DNA of 24,761 nt from Symbiodinium natans (GCA_905221605.1 CAJNDS010002614.1:317033-341793); one strand, 5' to 3'; numbered from the stretch's first letter, positions 7,457 to 16,383 are shown. Made by a program: numbers and translations. Notes: generated by a model not told the origin, from the letters alone.

Positions 7457-9917
7457 ATGGATGACCTTCGCACGAAGAACCGTCAGCTGGAAGAATCGTT
7501 AGCAAGTGCAGCTGCTTCTCGTGCCATACAGCGTTCACGTTCACCCAAGTCCTGGGACGTGGTTATCAACAGCACAGCCACCCTGAAACGAACCATAAGC
7601 AAAGGCAGGCCGGCAACGCCTCAGCAGACTGCGCCTTGCGTGTGGATCGAGGGGTCGGACCTGGACACGGATCAGCTCCAAGACCTGCCGTCGCGTTCGA
7701 AGCTTTCGTTTCATGGACCTGGCTCCCCTCATGGACCTGGCTCCCCTGGCACCCCTGGCGATTCTAGCGCCTTGTGGCAAGCGGGTTCAAGCATCGCAGC
7801 GAGCATTGGCGCAAAGTTCAAGGCTTCGAGGGACGAGAAGCCGTTGCAGACCTTCAAATCACGAACGGGCTCCAACCAGTCCAAGGCAGGAGGTTAGTTT
7901 TGGGCTTACATGGGTTTACGCTTTTTTTTGTGTGTGTGTGTGTGTGCAGCTGTGAAGAGCTTATGTCGTGAAATGGAGGTCATTGATGAGGGTATCCACT
8001 TCTCAGTCCTCAGAGCCCACAAGACGGGCATGTTGACCGTGCAGAAGCCATGGTTTGTCATCAACCCCGACCGCAGCCGACTGGCAAGCACTTGGCAATT
8101 TGTGATGAGCTTTGCGTTGCTCTTTGTGGCCTTGGTCACTCCAGTCCAAGTGTCACTGTTGGAGCCGGGCCTGGATGCTGTCTTCGTGGCTGGCTTCATT
8201 GTCGACTTCATCTTCTTCGTTGCTCGGGGATGGCGTTGTGGTGGTTGTTTGATTAGTTGAGGTGTGAGATTGCACCGATAGGGCTAAATTATGACAGTTG
8301 ACGTGTTCTTCACCTACGTAGGTTGACCTTGTCATGCAGTTTTTCACCGCCTACTCCACAACAACGCCTTATGGCGTGATTTGGGAAGTGCGTGTCTCCC
8401 ACATTTGCAAGCACTACCTGAAGACTTGGTTTCTGGCACGGTGTTGAAATACGAGAGAGTCAGTTTAGTTTTGACAGAGCCGCGAAGCCTTAAGGTATGG
8501 CTAAGGAAAACTGCTAGGATTGACGGAGTGGAAGCAGATACCTCAGAATCGCGAAGCCGAAGCCCCTGAGGTGGACCTCATTACGGTCATACCCTTCGAC
8601 TTCCTGGCGCTGTTCCTGCGCGTGACCTTTTTGAAGGACCTTGTCGGGATCAAGGCGATCCGTGCCCTTCGCCTCATCAAGCTCGTGCGGCTTATGAAGG
8701 CATCTAAAATCTTGCAAGATTTGGAGGCGCCGCTCTCCATTCCTTACCAGAAAGTTGCCCTCATCAGGTTCGTCTTGGTCCTCGGCTTGACGTGCCACTG
8801 GCTTGCGTGTTGTTGGGCGGTCACACTCTCCGTCATCGACGAAGGCTTTCCGCGCTGGATTGATGACATCGCAGAGGCAGACCTGCCATTCGGAGTGGTC
8901 ACCACAGACTCGCCCTACCGCATCTATGTTGCATCTTTCTACTTCTGTGCGTACACCCTTACCTCAGTGGGTTATGGTGATATCAGCCCCAAGAACATAG
9001 TCGAACGCATGATTTGCTCAGGGCTCGTATTGACAGCTGGCCTGTCTTGGGCTTACGTGATTGGCGAAGTGGGTGCGATCACTGCAGACATGACCTCCGA
9101 GAGCCAGGAGTTTCGCAAGACAATGCACCATTTGAATCAGATGATGGAGGATCAGAGAGTTCCTTTCGAACTGCAGGTACGCGTGAGGCGTTACTTCCTA
9201 CAAAACAAGTATCAGTCAACCCACATGTCACGGCAGGCTCTGCTGAAGCGCATGAGCCCGCAACTTCAGGCTGAAATCTCAGTCACGACGAACTTGCTGT
9301 GGCTGGAGAAAGTGAGCTTTTTCAAGAGCTTCATGGGCTACATCGCGAAGCAGAGTAGACTGGGAGTCTACACTGCCCCTTACGAGGCTTGTGTGGCTGA
9401 CGTTGCGAGAGCCCTGAATGTGGCTGCCTTCGCCCAGCAAGAGACCTTCCACAACGTGCAGGTGTTGTACATCCTGTCCAAGGGCTTGGTTGCACTTAAC
9501 AGCCGCGTTCGCTCTCTGGGTGTGGTTTGGGGAGAGGACTTTGTCTTGTCGGACACCACCCTGATCCGCCCAGTGGCCTGCTATGCGCTCACGTACGTTG
9601 AGCTGTTCAGCCTGACCCGCGAGGACTTCATGCAAATCATCCAGAGGCGGCGCTTCACCTGCCCGGAGCTCTACCGGGTCGTGCGCCGCTACTGCGTCTG
9701 CATCGCGGTCTACCGCGGGATCCTGGCTGAGGCCAGGCGGCTGCAGCTGGTCCGAATCCAAGAGGAGGTGGACCGGTTGAAGGCCGAGTCCAATTGGCCC
9801 GAGAAGCTCACAGAGCTCCAAAGAGTGCAAAGAGATTCCATGCGAGGTTCCAAGCCGGAGATGGAGTCTGAGTCCTGGAGCTCCCTGAGCCTCCCAGGGG
9901 CATGCGAAGACAGGTGA
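7457..9917 (+). CDS. Voltage-gated K+ channel, KCNH/CNBD-type (four coding exons)
   Basis: Predicted six-transmembrane voltage-gated potassium channel. Exons 7457-7892, 7950-8218, 8322-8435 and 8571-9917 give about 721 residues. The start at 7457 is the first ATG after the stop at 7370 and gives a short coiled-coil N terminus (MDDLRTKNRQLEESL); no PAS domain is visible. A low-complexity linker follows. S1 is about 194-216, S2 219-243 (FIVDFIFF|VDLVMQFF across a splice), S3 271-289 (TWFLVDLITVIPFDF) and S4 301-316, with K/R at every third position. S5 is 335-358 (HWLACCW), the pore filter TLTSVGYGD is 402-410, and S6 is 420-444. A C-linker (FRKTMHHLNQMM) and a cyclic-nucleotide-binding-homology domain with WGEDFVLSD and ALTYVELFSLTREDF follow, then a short coiled coil (IQEEVDRLKAE). 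The GYG filter indicates K+ selectivity. The phosphate-binding cassette is altered, so ligand binding is doubtful, as in animal KCNH channels. Codons are strongly GC3-rich. The C-terminal end may be changed by another intron. Confidence 0.93.
7712..7747 (+). repeat. In-frame 18-bp duplication in the channel linker
   Basis: CATGGACCTGGCTCCCCT occurs twice in tandem, coding for the duplicated GPGSPH/GPGSPG of the N-terminal linker. Being 18 bp it keeps the frame. It probably arose by replication slippage and lies in a disordered region. Confidence 0.9.
7893..7949 (+). other. Channel intron 1 (57 nt, GT-AG)
   Basis: Starts GTTAGT and ends with T8, a (GT)n run and GTGCAG. It splits a codon after its first base, and joining gives GGA G|CT GTG, keeping the frame. 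Without splicing the exon 1 frame hits TAG at 7895-7897. It is very short, and its polypyrimidine tract is partly a TG microsatellite. Confidence 0.8.
8219..8321 (+). other. Channel intron 2 (103 nt, GT-AG|G)
   Basis: Starts GTTGCT, a weak donor, and ends TACGTAG followed by G. It lies between codons, and splicing joins FIVDFIFF to VDLVMQFF, the continuous S2 helix of this channel family. Unspliced, the frame stops at 8258-8260. Confidence 0.85.
8436..8570 (+). other. Channel intron 3 (135 nt, GC-AG|G)
   Basis: The protein family demands KTWFL directly followed by VDLITVIPF. That fixes the exon ends at 8435 and 8571, so the intron starts GCACGG and ends CCCTGAG followed by G: a GC donor. The nearby GT at 8441 would shift the frame with every upstream acceptor tried. 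GCGAAGCC occurs twice inside the intron. Confidence 0.8.
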
Positions 9918-10088
9918 GGGCGGGGGAGTTGCTTGCCATTTCTTTGACAAGAGTTGCATGTGGCAAGGACGTCGCCCCAAGGCCTGTTTCTTGTTTTTGA
10001 GCCGGTGGTGCAGAATGTGCAGAGCCGGTCTCGTATTCGCGGAAAGGCGTCGCGTGTGTTTCCTACATATTTACTGTTCCTCTTGCAG
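9914..10088 (+). other. Possible last intron of the channel (alternative 3' end)
   Basis: The annotated stop TGA at 9915-9917 lies inside CAG|GTGAGG, a consensus donor. A strong acceptor (TACTGTTCCTCTTGCAG) ends at 10088. Splicing would change the last residue and add a few (…EDSVFA) before a TAG at 10099-10101. Either form ends the protein at nearly the same length. Confidence 0.5.
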
Positions 10089-10627
10089 CGTTTTTGCGTA
10101 GATTTTCGCTTCGGCGCGAGCAGTAGCAGCTCCATGGTGGTTCGTGGCGCCACGTCAACAACTCCCTCAGGCGAGTCCTGACGCCTAGTCATACCTGCAG
10201 TGGATCAGATGTACTAAACAATGTACTGGTCGCTCGAGGGTGTTCCGGGGGCTGGCCTCCGCCTTCTGCTCGAAGAAATCGTCAGATGCTCCCGGATGGC
10301 CAGCCTTCGTTGCCACATTCAATTTTGGGGCTCCCGTCACTGAGTTTCGGCAGTTCCAGTGAGCTCACTTTACAGATTCAGATCGGGTACGGAGCCAGTA
10401 ACATCGTCCAGTTCCCTGATTTCCCAAGAAATCTCGGGCTTTCCGCCTTGTGTGCAAAGCAAACCTGACTGACAGACCAGGGCTGCTCCACGGCACCAGT
10501 TGACATCGGTCCGCCGAACTGGAAAAAAAGGCAACCCAGCAGGACTAGTATGGGAATGCACGCTTCATGCGTGGCACCATGTGCCCTGTGGGCCGGCCGG
10601 TTGAGCACATTTCGCCACTTCGTTCTT

Positions 10628-10712
10628 TGTTTATATGTATATATGTATATATATATATATATATGTATTTCTTCTTCTTCTTCTTCTTATTGTTATTATG
10701 TTGTGTTTTTTC
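10628..10712. repeat. Compound microsatellite (TA/TG)n(TTC)n
   Basis: About 40 bp of alternating TA/TG is followed by TTC repeats and T-rich sequence. Confidence 0.9.
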
Positions 10713-10785
10713 TTCTTCTCTGGGGGGGGGAGGTTGGGGCTGAGTAGGCCCTGGCGTTTAACAGAATTTCTACCAGTACCCGAAG

Positions 10786-10816
10786 CCCCAAAAAACCCCA
10801 AGAAACCCCAAGACCC
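10786..10816. repeat. Short CCCCAAA-type repeat
   Basis: Three to four units of CCCCAA plus A or GA. It resembles a ciliate telomere repeat on the C strand, but it is short and irregular. Confidence 0.6.
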
Positions 10817-11675
10817 GTGAATAGCAAAGTCTTTCAAGCTCCTGCCGCTTCGAGAGCAGGCGGCATCGGGAGATGAGTTTCAGAGGCTGGAGAGTCCAGA
10901 ACTTGCACTTTTTGCGCCCTTCGCTGACTTAGACGCTGGAGGCAGACTGATGGTTTAGGGTTTTGGGGGCAGGGTTCGGGTATAGGAATTCGTGTCCCTC
11001 AGCGTGTTCTGCATGTTGCCCTGATGGCCGATATCGGGCTCACAGAGCTGCTGGCTCGGGCGGTTCCTTTCGGCCACTTTGGTGGGAAAATACCTGCTAC
11101 CAGGCGAGGGCATGTGCGTAGGGCATGCCAGGTGTTCTCATGAGCTCTTTCTAAGATTACTGTTGCTGAATAAATCGGTTCTTGACGGCTGATCGTGTAC
11201 AGCATGTCTACTCGATGATTGAGGGCCGCAAGTTGTCCCTCGCCGCATCTGAACACATCTGAAGACTCCATTCCCGGGCCGCCAAGGGAGTGTGTCGTGA
11301 TCGCGCAGTCTGCCAGGAAGGAGGAGGCCTTGGAGATTTCAAATCTCCATAAAGCGTTTCAGCACCAACATGCCAGCAGGACAGTTCGATTCAGAGACGC
11401 TCATCTCCTCAGTGGTGTCAAAGAAAAATGCGTGCAGCAGTGATGTGGATGACAACGGTGCCTTACCAGATGGCACGTGAATCAAGTTTTTCCTTGTTTA
11501 TATTTGTTTTCTCGAATGCGGGCAGCGGAGGTTCACGTCGTAAGTTTCTGTGTTCGCAAGCGATCGAAAACGTTCGAAAGCGCCCGAAAGAGTGGCGCAC
11601 ATCGAGCTGTAGTTCTGGAAGTCCAAAGGTTTTGGCATCGTTTCGGGCTCTGTGTGTAAACTAGAGTCGCTTTTG

Positions 11676-11925
11676 GACAGCGACGAGGATTCGAGGATGA
11701 GGTACGCGAGTTGTGCCATCCTCGTAACTGTCGTCACGTTTGGAGCCTCGTTTGTTGTGTGGAGCCTCGTTTGTTGTTCGCGCTTCAGAATTGAGGACAG
11801 TCACGAGGAGGACGAGGCAAGCGGGGTGCGCCGTCCTTGTGACTGTCGCCACTTTTGAACCTTCGTTAGGCTTTGGGGCCACAAAAGTGCTGGCAGTTAC
11901 GGGCTGAGGCGTAACTGCCGGCACT
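11676..11925. repeat. Tandem array of three related palindromes
   Basis: A core near GACAGTnACGAGGA alternates with its reverse complement. The arms are 11676-11690 with 11718-11732 (13 of 15 bases pair), 11796-11813 with 11833-11847 (imperfect, 3-nt bulge), and 11892-11901 with 11910-11919 (10 of 10). After each palindrome comes a similar spacer, CACGTTTGGAGCCTCGTTTG, CACTTTTGAACCTTCGTTAG or CACTATGGAACCTTGTGTTG, and two spacers continue to CGCTTCAGAAT or CGCTTCAAAAT. This makes roughly 95-120 bp tandem units, each carrying a hairpin. Spacer 1 also contains a 20-bp direct duplication (GGAGCCTCGTTTGTTGT twice). Confidence 0.75.
11886..11925. other. Strong hairpin in the third palindrome unit
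   Basis: AGTGCTGGCAGTTACG and CGTAACTGCCGGCACT form 16-bp arms with a single T/G wobble, around an 8-nt loop (GGCTGAGG). It lacks a T-run, so it is not a bacterial-type terminator. Confidence 0.85.
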
Positions 11926-11949
11926 ATGGAACCTTGTGTTGACGCTTCA

Positions 11950-12325
11950 AAATCGCCAGAGAGAAGGAGAATGAGAAGGAGAGAGAGACAGAGAGAGAGA
12001 GAGGCAGGGCGTATATGTCACACCGACTGAGACATGGATTTGGGCGCGCCTTGTGCGTGGAGGGTGCTCGCGTGCCCTTCATGCCCCGAAGAAAGAAAAG
12101 GAGGGAGGGAGAGACAGAGGAAAGATGGGAGGGAGATGAGAGAGTTATGTGTTATGTGAGAGTTATGTATGAGAGAGGGATGAGAGATGCGAGACAGATG
12201 AGAAAGAGCTGAGAGGGAGAAGAGACAGATGAGAGAGTGAGAGAGCGAGATATACGAGAACGAGAGAGAGAGAGAAGAGACAGATAAGAAACAGATGAGA
12301 CAGACAAGAGACAGATAAGAGACAG

Positions 12326-12373
<48 letters not shown>

Positions 12374-12465
12374 GAGAGAGAGGGGGCGACCTCCTCCGGG
12401 AGGTCACGCGCGCTGCAAGCAAAAGCAAGCAAGAGGGAGAGAGAGAGAGAGAGAGAGGGAATGGG
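11950..12465 (+). repeat. Half-kilobase polypurine (GA-rich) tract
   Basis: The plus strand is mostly A and G: GAGA, GACAGA and GGGA repeats, interrupted at about 12005-12090 and by a short GC-rich hairpin, GACCTCC-TCCG-GGAGGTC, at 12388-12405. The minus strand reads as Ser/Leu-rich frames, which are artefacts. Confidence 0.9.
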
Positions 12466-13417
12466 GGGGGTCCGGCGAGTGCACGACTGGCAAATATGGG
12501 GAGGGGGGGAGACGGCGGGGCAAGTGGGGCTCGAACTCACTCAGCAGCTGCTCCACGAGCTGAACACAGCAGGGGACGCCAAAGAACAGAACACAGACAG
12601 GCAACAACAACACCAGCTTCAAGCAGCGGTGAGAGAAATCCTCACCCACATTCACCAAGCCATAGAGGCCCACGAAGTGGTGGTGGAAGCAGAATGGCTG
12701 GAACCCGCTGAAAAGGACCCAACACCCACACAGATGCAGCACCCAGAGGCGGGGGGGGCCACGAATGCACACCCGGCGGATGTGATCAGCCTAGCAAAAG
12801 GGGGGACGGAAAGCCACAGCAACAGAACTGCGCCGGCACACCACACCGACAGCACAGGGGTCACCACGGCCAGAGGGCTCCTGGCCAGACTCATGCCCTT
12901 CCTGGTCCAGGAGGAGGCGGCCATAGCTGCACAAGCCACCAATGCGCTGGATGACTGGCTCCACACACAATGGGGTGAACCCATTGTCCTGCTAGAGTCC
13001 CAACGGGCGGGGGAGGGACTGGCGGCAAGCACAGAGGCGGAAGCGCCTCAGTCGAAGGAAGGCACGGGGGAAGACACGCCGGACACGATACCATGGCACC
13101 CGCCCCCACCCGTGACACAGGGGCAACCAACAGCGGCGAGCCAAACCAACCCCGAGTCCCTGACAGAGCGGACCACCAACACGACGCACTGGCACCCACC
13201 ACACACACACGCACCACCACCACCCCACTCACCTAACCACGCACATCATAGAGAGCCCACGGAAGAGTTCACATCATCGCAGTCGGAGGGGGAAGAACGA
13301 GAAGAGTGGGGAGGAAAGCGGCCAAGAGGGTGGGGGCTACAACGACGACACCACCAAGTACAAGAACGATTGGACTCGCGGAGAAGACGCACACATGAAG
13401 GGGCTAGCAGTGATTGA
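12461..13417 (+). CDS. Uncharacterised 318-residue ORF
   Basis: A single uninterrupted frame starts at ATG 12461, right at the end of the GA tract, and stops with TGA at 13415-13417. The N-terminal third looks helical and Gln/Glu-rich (ELTQQLLHELN, QLQAAVREILTHIHQAIEAH). A second helical part lies near 145-175 (GLLARLMPFLVQEEAAIAAQ). The C-terminal half is Pro/Thr/His-rich and ends in a basic Arg-rich tail. I recognise no domain. Being intronless and embedded in repeats, it resembles the first ORF of a retroelement or a repeat-borne frame, but no reverse transcriptase, protease or zinc knuckle is visible nearby. The sequence is C/A-rich, which lowers the stop frequency, so length alone is weak evidence. 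Confidence 0.35.
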   Translation: MGGVRRVHDWQIWGGGETAGQVGLELTQQLLHELNTAGDAKEQNTDRQQQHQLQAAVREILTHIHQAIEAHEVVVEAEWLEPAEKDPTPTQMQHPEAGGATNAHPADVISLAKGGTESHSNRTAPAHHTDSTGVTTARGLLARLMPFLVQEEAAIAAQATNALDDWLHTQWGEPIVLLESQRAGEGLAASTEAEAPQSKEGTGEDTPDTIPWHPPPPVTQGQPTAASQTNPESLTERTTNTTHWHPPHTHAPPPPHSPNHAHHREPTEEFTSSQSEGEEREEWGGKRPRGWGLQRRHHQVQERLDSRRRRTHEGASSD

Positions 13418-13432
13418 ACACCCCAAAGAGGG

Positions 13433-13870
13433 ACAGAGAGTGTTGCTGGGGCTACAGAGGGGGGACAGTCGTGAAAGGTCTTGGTAGCCAGTTGTTTACG
13501 GGTTTGCTCAAAGGTCTTGGTTGCCATTCGTTTGCAGGTTGCACTCGTTGTAATGACTGAAACCCCACCCCCGCTGAGCCGGAAACACCCCAATGAGGGA
13601 CTGACCATTTGCTGGGGGTACAGAGGGGGGGCAGCCACACGATTTCTTCGTCTTGTCGATGTGTAGTGCACCCTAAATGTGGCAGAGGCTCCAACCCAGC
13701 TGAACAGAAAACGCCCCATCGAGGGATAAGCAACCTTTTGCTGGGAGTACAGAGGGGGGGCAGTCGCACACAGTATGTACTCATTCACATGTTTGCCTTC
13801 TCGTACTCGCTGTCTGGTTACACCCCATCTTGCGACAGAAACCCCACCCCCAGCTAAGCCGCGAACACCG
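13433..13870 (-). repeat. Diverged tandem repeat family with minus-strand open frames
   Basis: Three to four units share ACACCCCAAWGAGGGA and GCTGGGGGTACAGAGGGGGG (positions near 13420-13460, 13584-13628, 13707-13757, and a partial unit at 13842-13870). Successive TACAGAGG motifs are 166 and 129 bp apart. On the minus strand one frame (13452-13784) reads PPLCTPSK…P.WGV..SAG repeatedly. An overlapping frame (13246-13884) reads PPLYSQQK…PSMG. Open frames in two registers suggest a repeat property rather than a gene. Unit 1 also holds a 36-bp direct repeat (GGTCTTGG at 13477 and 13513). Confidence 0.7.
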
Positions 13871-13887
13871 CGGCTGACTCGCATGAC

Positions 13888-14310
13888 ACTGGGGACTTGC
13901 GCGCCCTCCGGGGCAGCTCTCCCTTCGGGGGGGGCTAAGCGTGCAGAGAGAGAGAGAGAGAGAGGGAGAGAAAGGTGAGGGAAGAAAGTTAGAAGAGTGA
14001 AACCAGAGAGAGAGAGAGAGAAAGTGAGAGAAAGTAAGAGAAGTTAGCAACCTACTTGATGCCGCCCTTGAAAACAGGAGGCGAGGCATCACAAATGGAC
14101 CTTAGGATTTGCGCGTCCTCCGGGGCCAGTCCCCTTCAAAGGGCCATGGTTGCGGAGGGAGGGAGGGAGGGAGGGAGGGAGAGAGGGAGAGAGGGAGAAA
14201 GAGGGAGAGAGGGAGAGAGAGAGAGAGTCAGTGAATGAGTGAGTGAGTGAGTGAGTGAGAGAGCGAGAAGAGGGAGACAGTAAGAGAAAGTGAGAGAGAA
14301 TGAGAACGGA
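13888..14310 (+). repeat. Duplicated GC-rich module, each copy followed by a GA tract
   Basis: TTGCGCGCCCTCCGGGGCAG (about 13898) and TTTGCGCGTCCTCCGGGGCC (about 14108) head two copies of a module. Each continues into a small hairpin (CTCCCTTCGGGGGG in the first, CCCCTTCAAAGGG in the second) and then a long purine tract (13941-14050 and 14154-14310, with GGGA, GAGT and GA repeats). The purine tracts create Ser/Leu/Pro-rich minus-strand frames that are not genes. Confidence 0.7.
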
Positions 14311-15206
14311 AAAGACACTTAGCGTTTGATCTCGTGTCGTGCGCCGCGTTTTTTTGAACCACGTTTGTGTTCGGGCTCGTGGCCCGTATGAGATTCTTGT
14401 TTTTTGTTTGGGGGGGAGTCGGGGTGGGGAAGGGGTGAGTTGGGCAGGTTCGAGTTTCAACGATGGCGAGAGTTGCAATCGAGATCGGCGGCCTGGAGCA
14501 AGTTTACAAATGGCATGGCTACGAGGTTGAGCCGTGAAGTTGAGGCACTTGCTGGGCAATGTCAGCGACCTTAGGATTCAACACATTGGGCCTACTCATC
14601 GAGACCCCTCTCCTGGTGATACTTCGCGGCAGCTGGGCTCAACACCAACCTGGCATGACATCATATGCCAAGATATTGATTCTCAAGACCCATATGGTTC
14701 TTGCGGGTATGGGGCGCTTCCCAGGCTTTATGACCATTCTGTCCGCTAGCGATCTCACCAAGAAACAGATCAGCAACAAGGCGAGGGTCTGGAGTTTGGG
14801 GCGCATGGCTTCGTGAAGATGTTTTTTGCATCTTGCAAGTCTCACACCACCCTTCCAGCTCGAATCGGACATTATCATTCTTTGATATTCTTTGTCATGT
14901 CAGTGTCTGCACAGCCCAGGGAAAGTACCGACGTCAGTTGTGGTTTCTGTTTGTTGCTGTTTATCGGGTTCTGGCCTGGTGCAACCAATGGACACACTTC
15001 ACACTTGGACATGCGTGACACATTTGTTCGGTCAGCTTGCTTGGTGAGACGCAGGCCTTGGAACAGCGCGAGACCCGTCACGAGCAGCCACGTGAAGAAC
15101 ATGCCGCACCAAACAGGTGCAACTTGAACGCACAGAGGCTGGTGCAACCTTCCCATGTCTCAGGATCGGCTGCAGACTTATTTCAGAATACACACAGGAC
15201 ACACAC
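14311..15206. other. Spacer with weak short frames
   Basis: A 24-codon ORF at 14463-14537 (MARVAIEIGGLEQVYKWHGY…) and an 85-codon ORF at 14559-14816 with hydrophobic segments are protein-like, but have no domain or splice support. On the minus strand, around 15050-15130, a GC3-rich stretch reads MFFTWLLVTGLALFQGLRL, a possible membrane helix followed by a GCAAGC that could be a GC donor. None is called as a gene. Confidence 0.45.
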
Positions 15207-15240
15207 ACAACGTACGTACGTACGTACGTACGTACGTACG

Positions 15241-15270
<30 letters not shown>
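15207..15270. repeat. Compound microsatellite (ACGT)n(AT)n
   Basis: About eight self-complementary ACGT units are followed by about 15 AT units; it could extrude cruciforms. Confidence 0.95.
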
Positions 15271-15271
<1 letters not shown>

Positions 15272-15992
15272 TAGTATAGATGCTAATCCCCAGCACCAAA
15301 GGGGAGTGCAGTTTCCATAGCGACAGAAGGGCCGCTTCAACAGCCTGCTGACGCAGTGTTGCCAAGCAGGCTTGTCCTCACAACATCTCGCAACCCATAT
15401 ACTGTCCTGGTGCACTCACTCGGGGCATTGGCCGTGAGTTCCTGGCCTTCGCCTATAAAGCGCAGGGTCGAGTTCATGGACCGCGAGCCTTTGTTGAAGG
15501 GCTGTCGATGATGCTTGCGGAGGTTCCGTGAGATGGTGCAAGGGAAGGAACCTTTTTGCAGCGGTACTCTGCGTGCCGTCCCATCCATCCATAGCGACAA
15601 ACCCTTGCTGAGGACGAAACACTTGTACGCAAGCTACTCGCAGCCCTGTTGTGTTATCGGGTAACAAGCTACTGGGGCACCCACCTCACAGGCCGAGAAG
15701 GCAGCATTGGATAACCAAACATGAAACTCTCAACGCGGTGTTCGCGCAATTCTGAATTGTTTTGGATATCTGGTTTCCTAGGCAGTCCTGCTTTTCCAGG
15801 CAAGAAGCATTTTGGAAGACAGGTAGTGCTGTTACCGGGCAAAATATAGATCAAATGCTACATGCAAATATAGATACTAGTGAAATACCCTTTTTTCCAT
15901 GTCAAATATTCATTGGCACTGATTTGAGGGTTCGGATGCCGACAGCGTCTGGAAAGTTCGAATGTTCAGCTGGGAGGCCCGAAACCCTTCAC
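15271..15992. other. Spacer without recognisable gene
   Basis: Only short overlapping frames without domains are seen on either strand. Confidence 0.55.
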
Positions 15993-16120
15993 CCAATCTT
16001 CAGCGGGCGTAGTTTTGCGAGCAAACGCAGGACCGCCCCAAAGTTGCAGAGCTGGCCCTCCAAAGCTCGGGACAGTTCAACAATGTTCAACATCTCTTCC
16101 CTGGCCTTGAAACCATTGCG
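15993..16120 (-). CDS. Possible internal exon, unknown product
   Basis: On the minus strand, GTTGTTAG precedes an open stretch reading AREEMLNIVELSRALEGQL then CNFGAVLRLLAKLRPLK, an amphipathic helical sequence. It ends in front of GTGAAG, a usable donor. A stop follows shortly in the same frame if unspliced. No family is recognised and no partner exon is identified. The acceptor lacks a strong pyrimidine tract. Confidence 0.2.
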
Positions 16121-16123
16121 CTA

Positions 16124-16383
16124 ACAACCGATGTTTTGTTAGCCCTTGCTTTCACAACATCGCAAAAAACAATACAAGCCAGGAAGCAGCTCGGCCACCC
16201 CAGCCAATAGTTTGGAAAACTATGTTTACTTTAAAATTGTTTTCCTTTGCGTGTTTTGAGAGCATGGGCTCAGGAAACATCGGTGTTACCGATATGCAAG
16301 GCCCTCAACAAACATGGGGTAAAACCAATGTTTTTCGAAGGCAGCCTTTCACAACGTTGGTAAAACAATTTTGAAGGCAGGCT
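16124..16383. repeat. Direct repeat pair about 197 bp apart with internal palindromes
   Basis: ACCGATGTTTTGTTAGCCCT…TTTCACAAC (16126-16158) resembles ACCAATGTTTTTCGAAGG…TTTCACAAC (16324-16355), and both continue into AAAACAAT. Inside lie small palindromes (ATCGGTGTTACCGAT near 16279; CGATGTTTTG with CACAACATCG at 16129-16162). It may be a degraded small mobile element or a local duplication. Confidence 0.45.

Larger units (their letters stand above)
10102..11640. other. Spacer downstream of the channel
   Basis: No gene is recognised. It contains a TA/TTC microsatellite, a short CCCCAA-type repeat (10786-10816), a TTTAGGG-like stretch near 10955-10980 that is too short to call telomeric, and a palindrome TGGAGATTTCAAATCTCCA at 11331-11349. 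Open frames are short and overlapping. Confidence 0.55.

Noticed and set aside
9279-9980. 233-codon minus-strand open frame opposite the channel
   Set aside because: It is the antisense shadow of the GC3-rich channel exon; the plus frame carries clear S4, pore and CNBD-homology motifs.
10950-10985. TTTAGGG-like telomeric sequence
   Set aside because: Only one or two irregular units, not an array; similar scraps occur near 3920 and 23515.
12018-12540. Ser/Leu-rich minus-strand frames
   Set aside because: Translations of the GA-rich tract.
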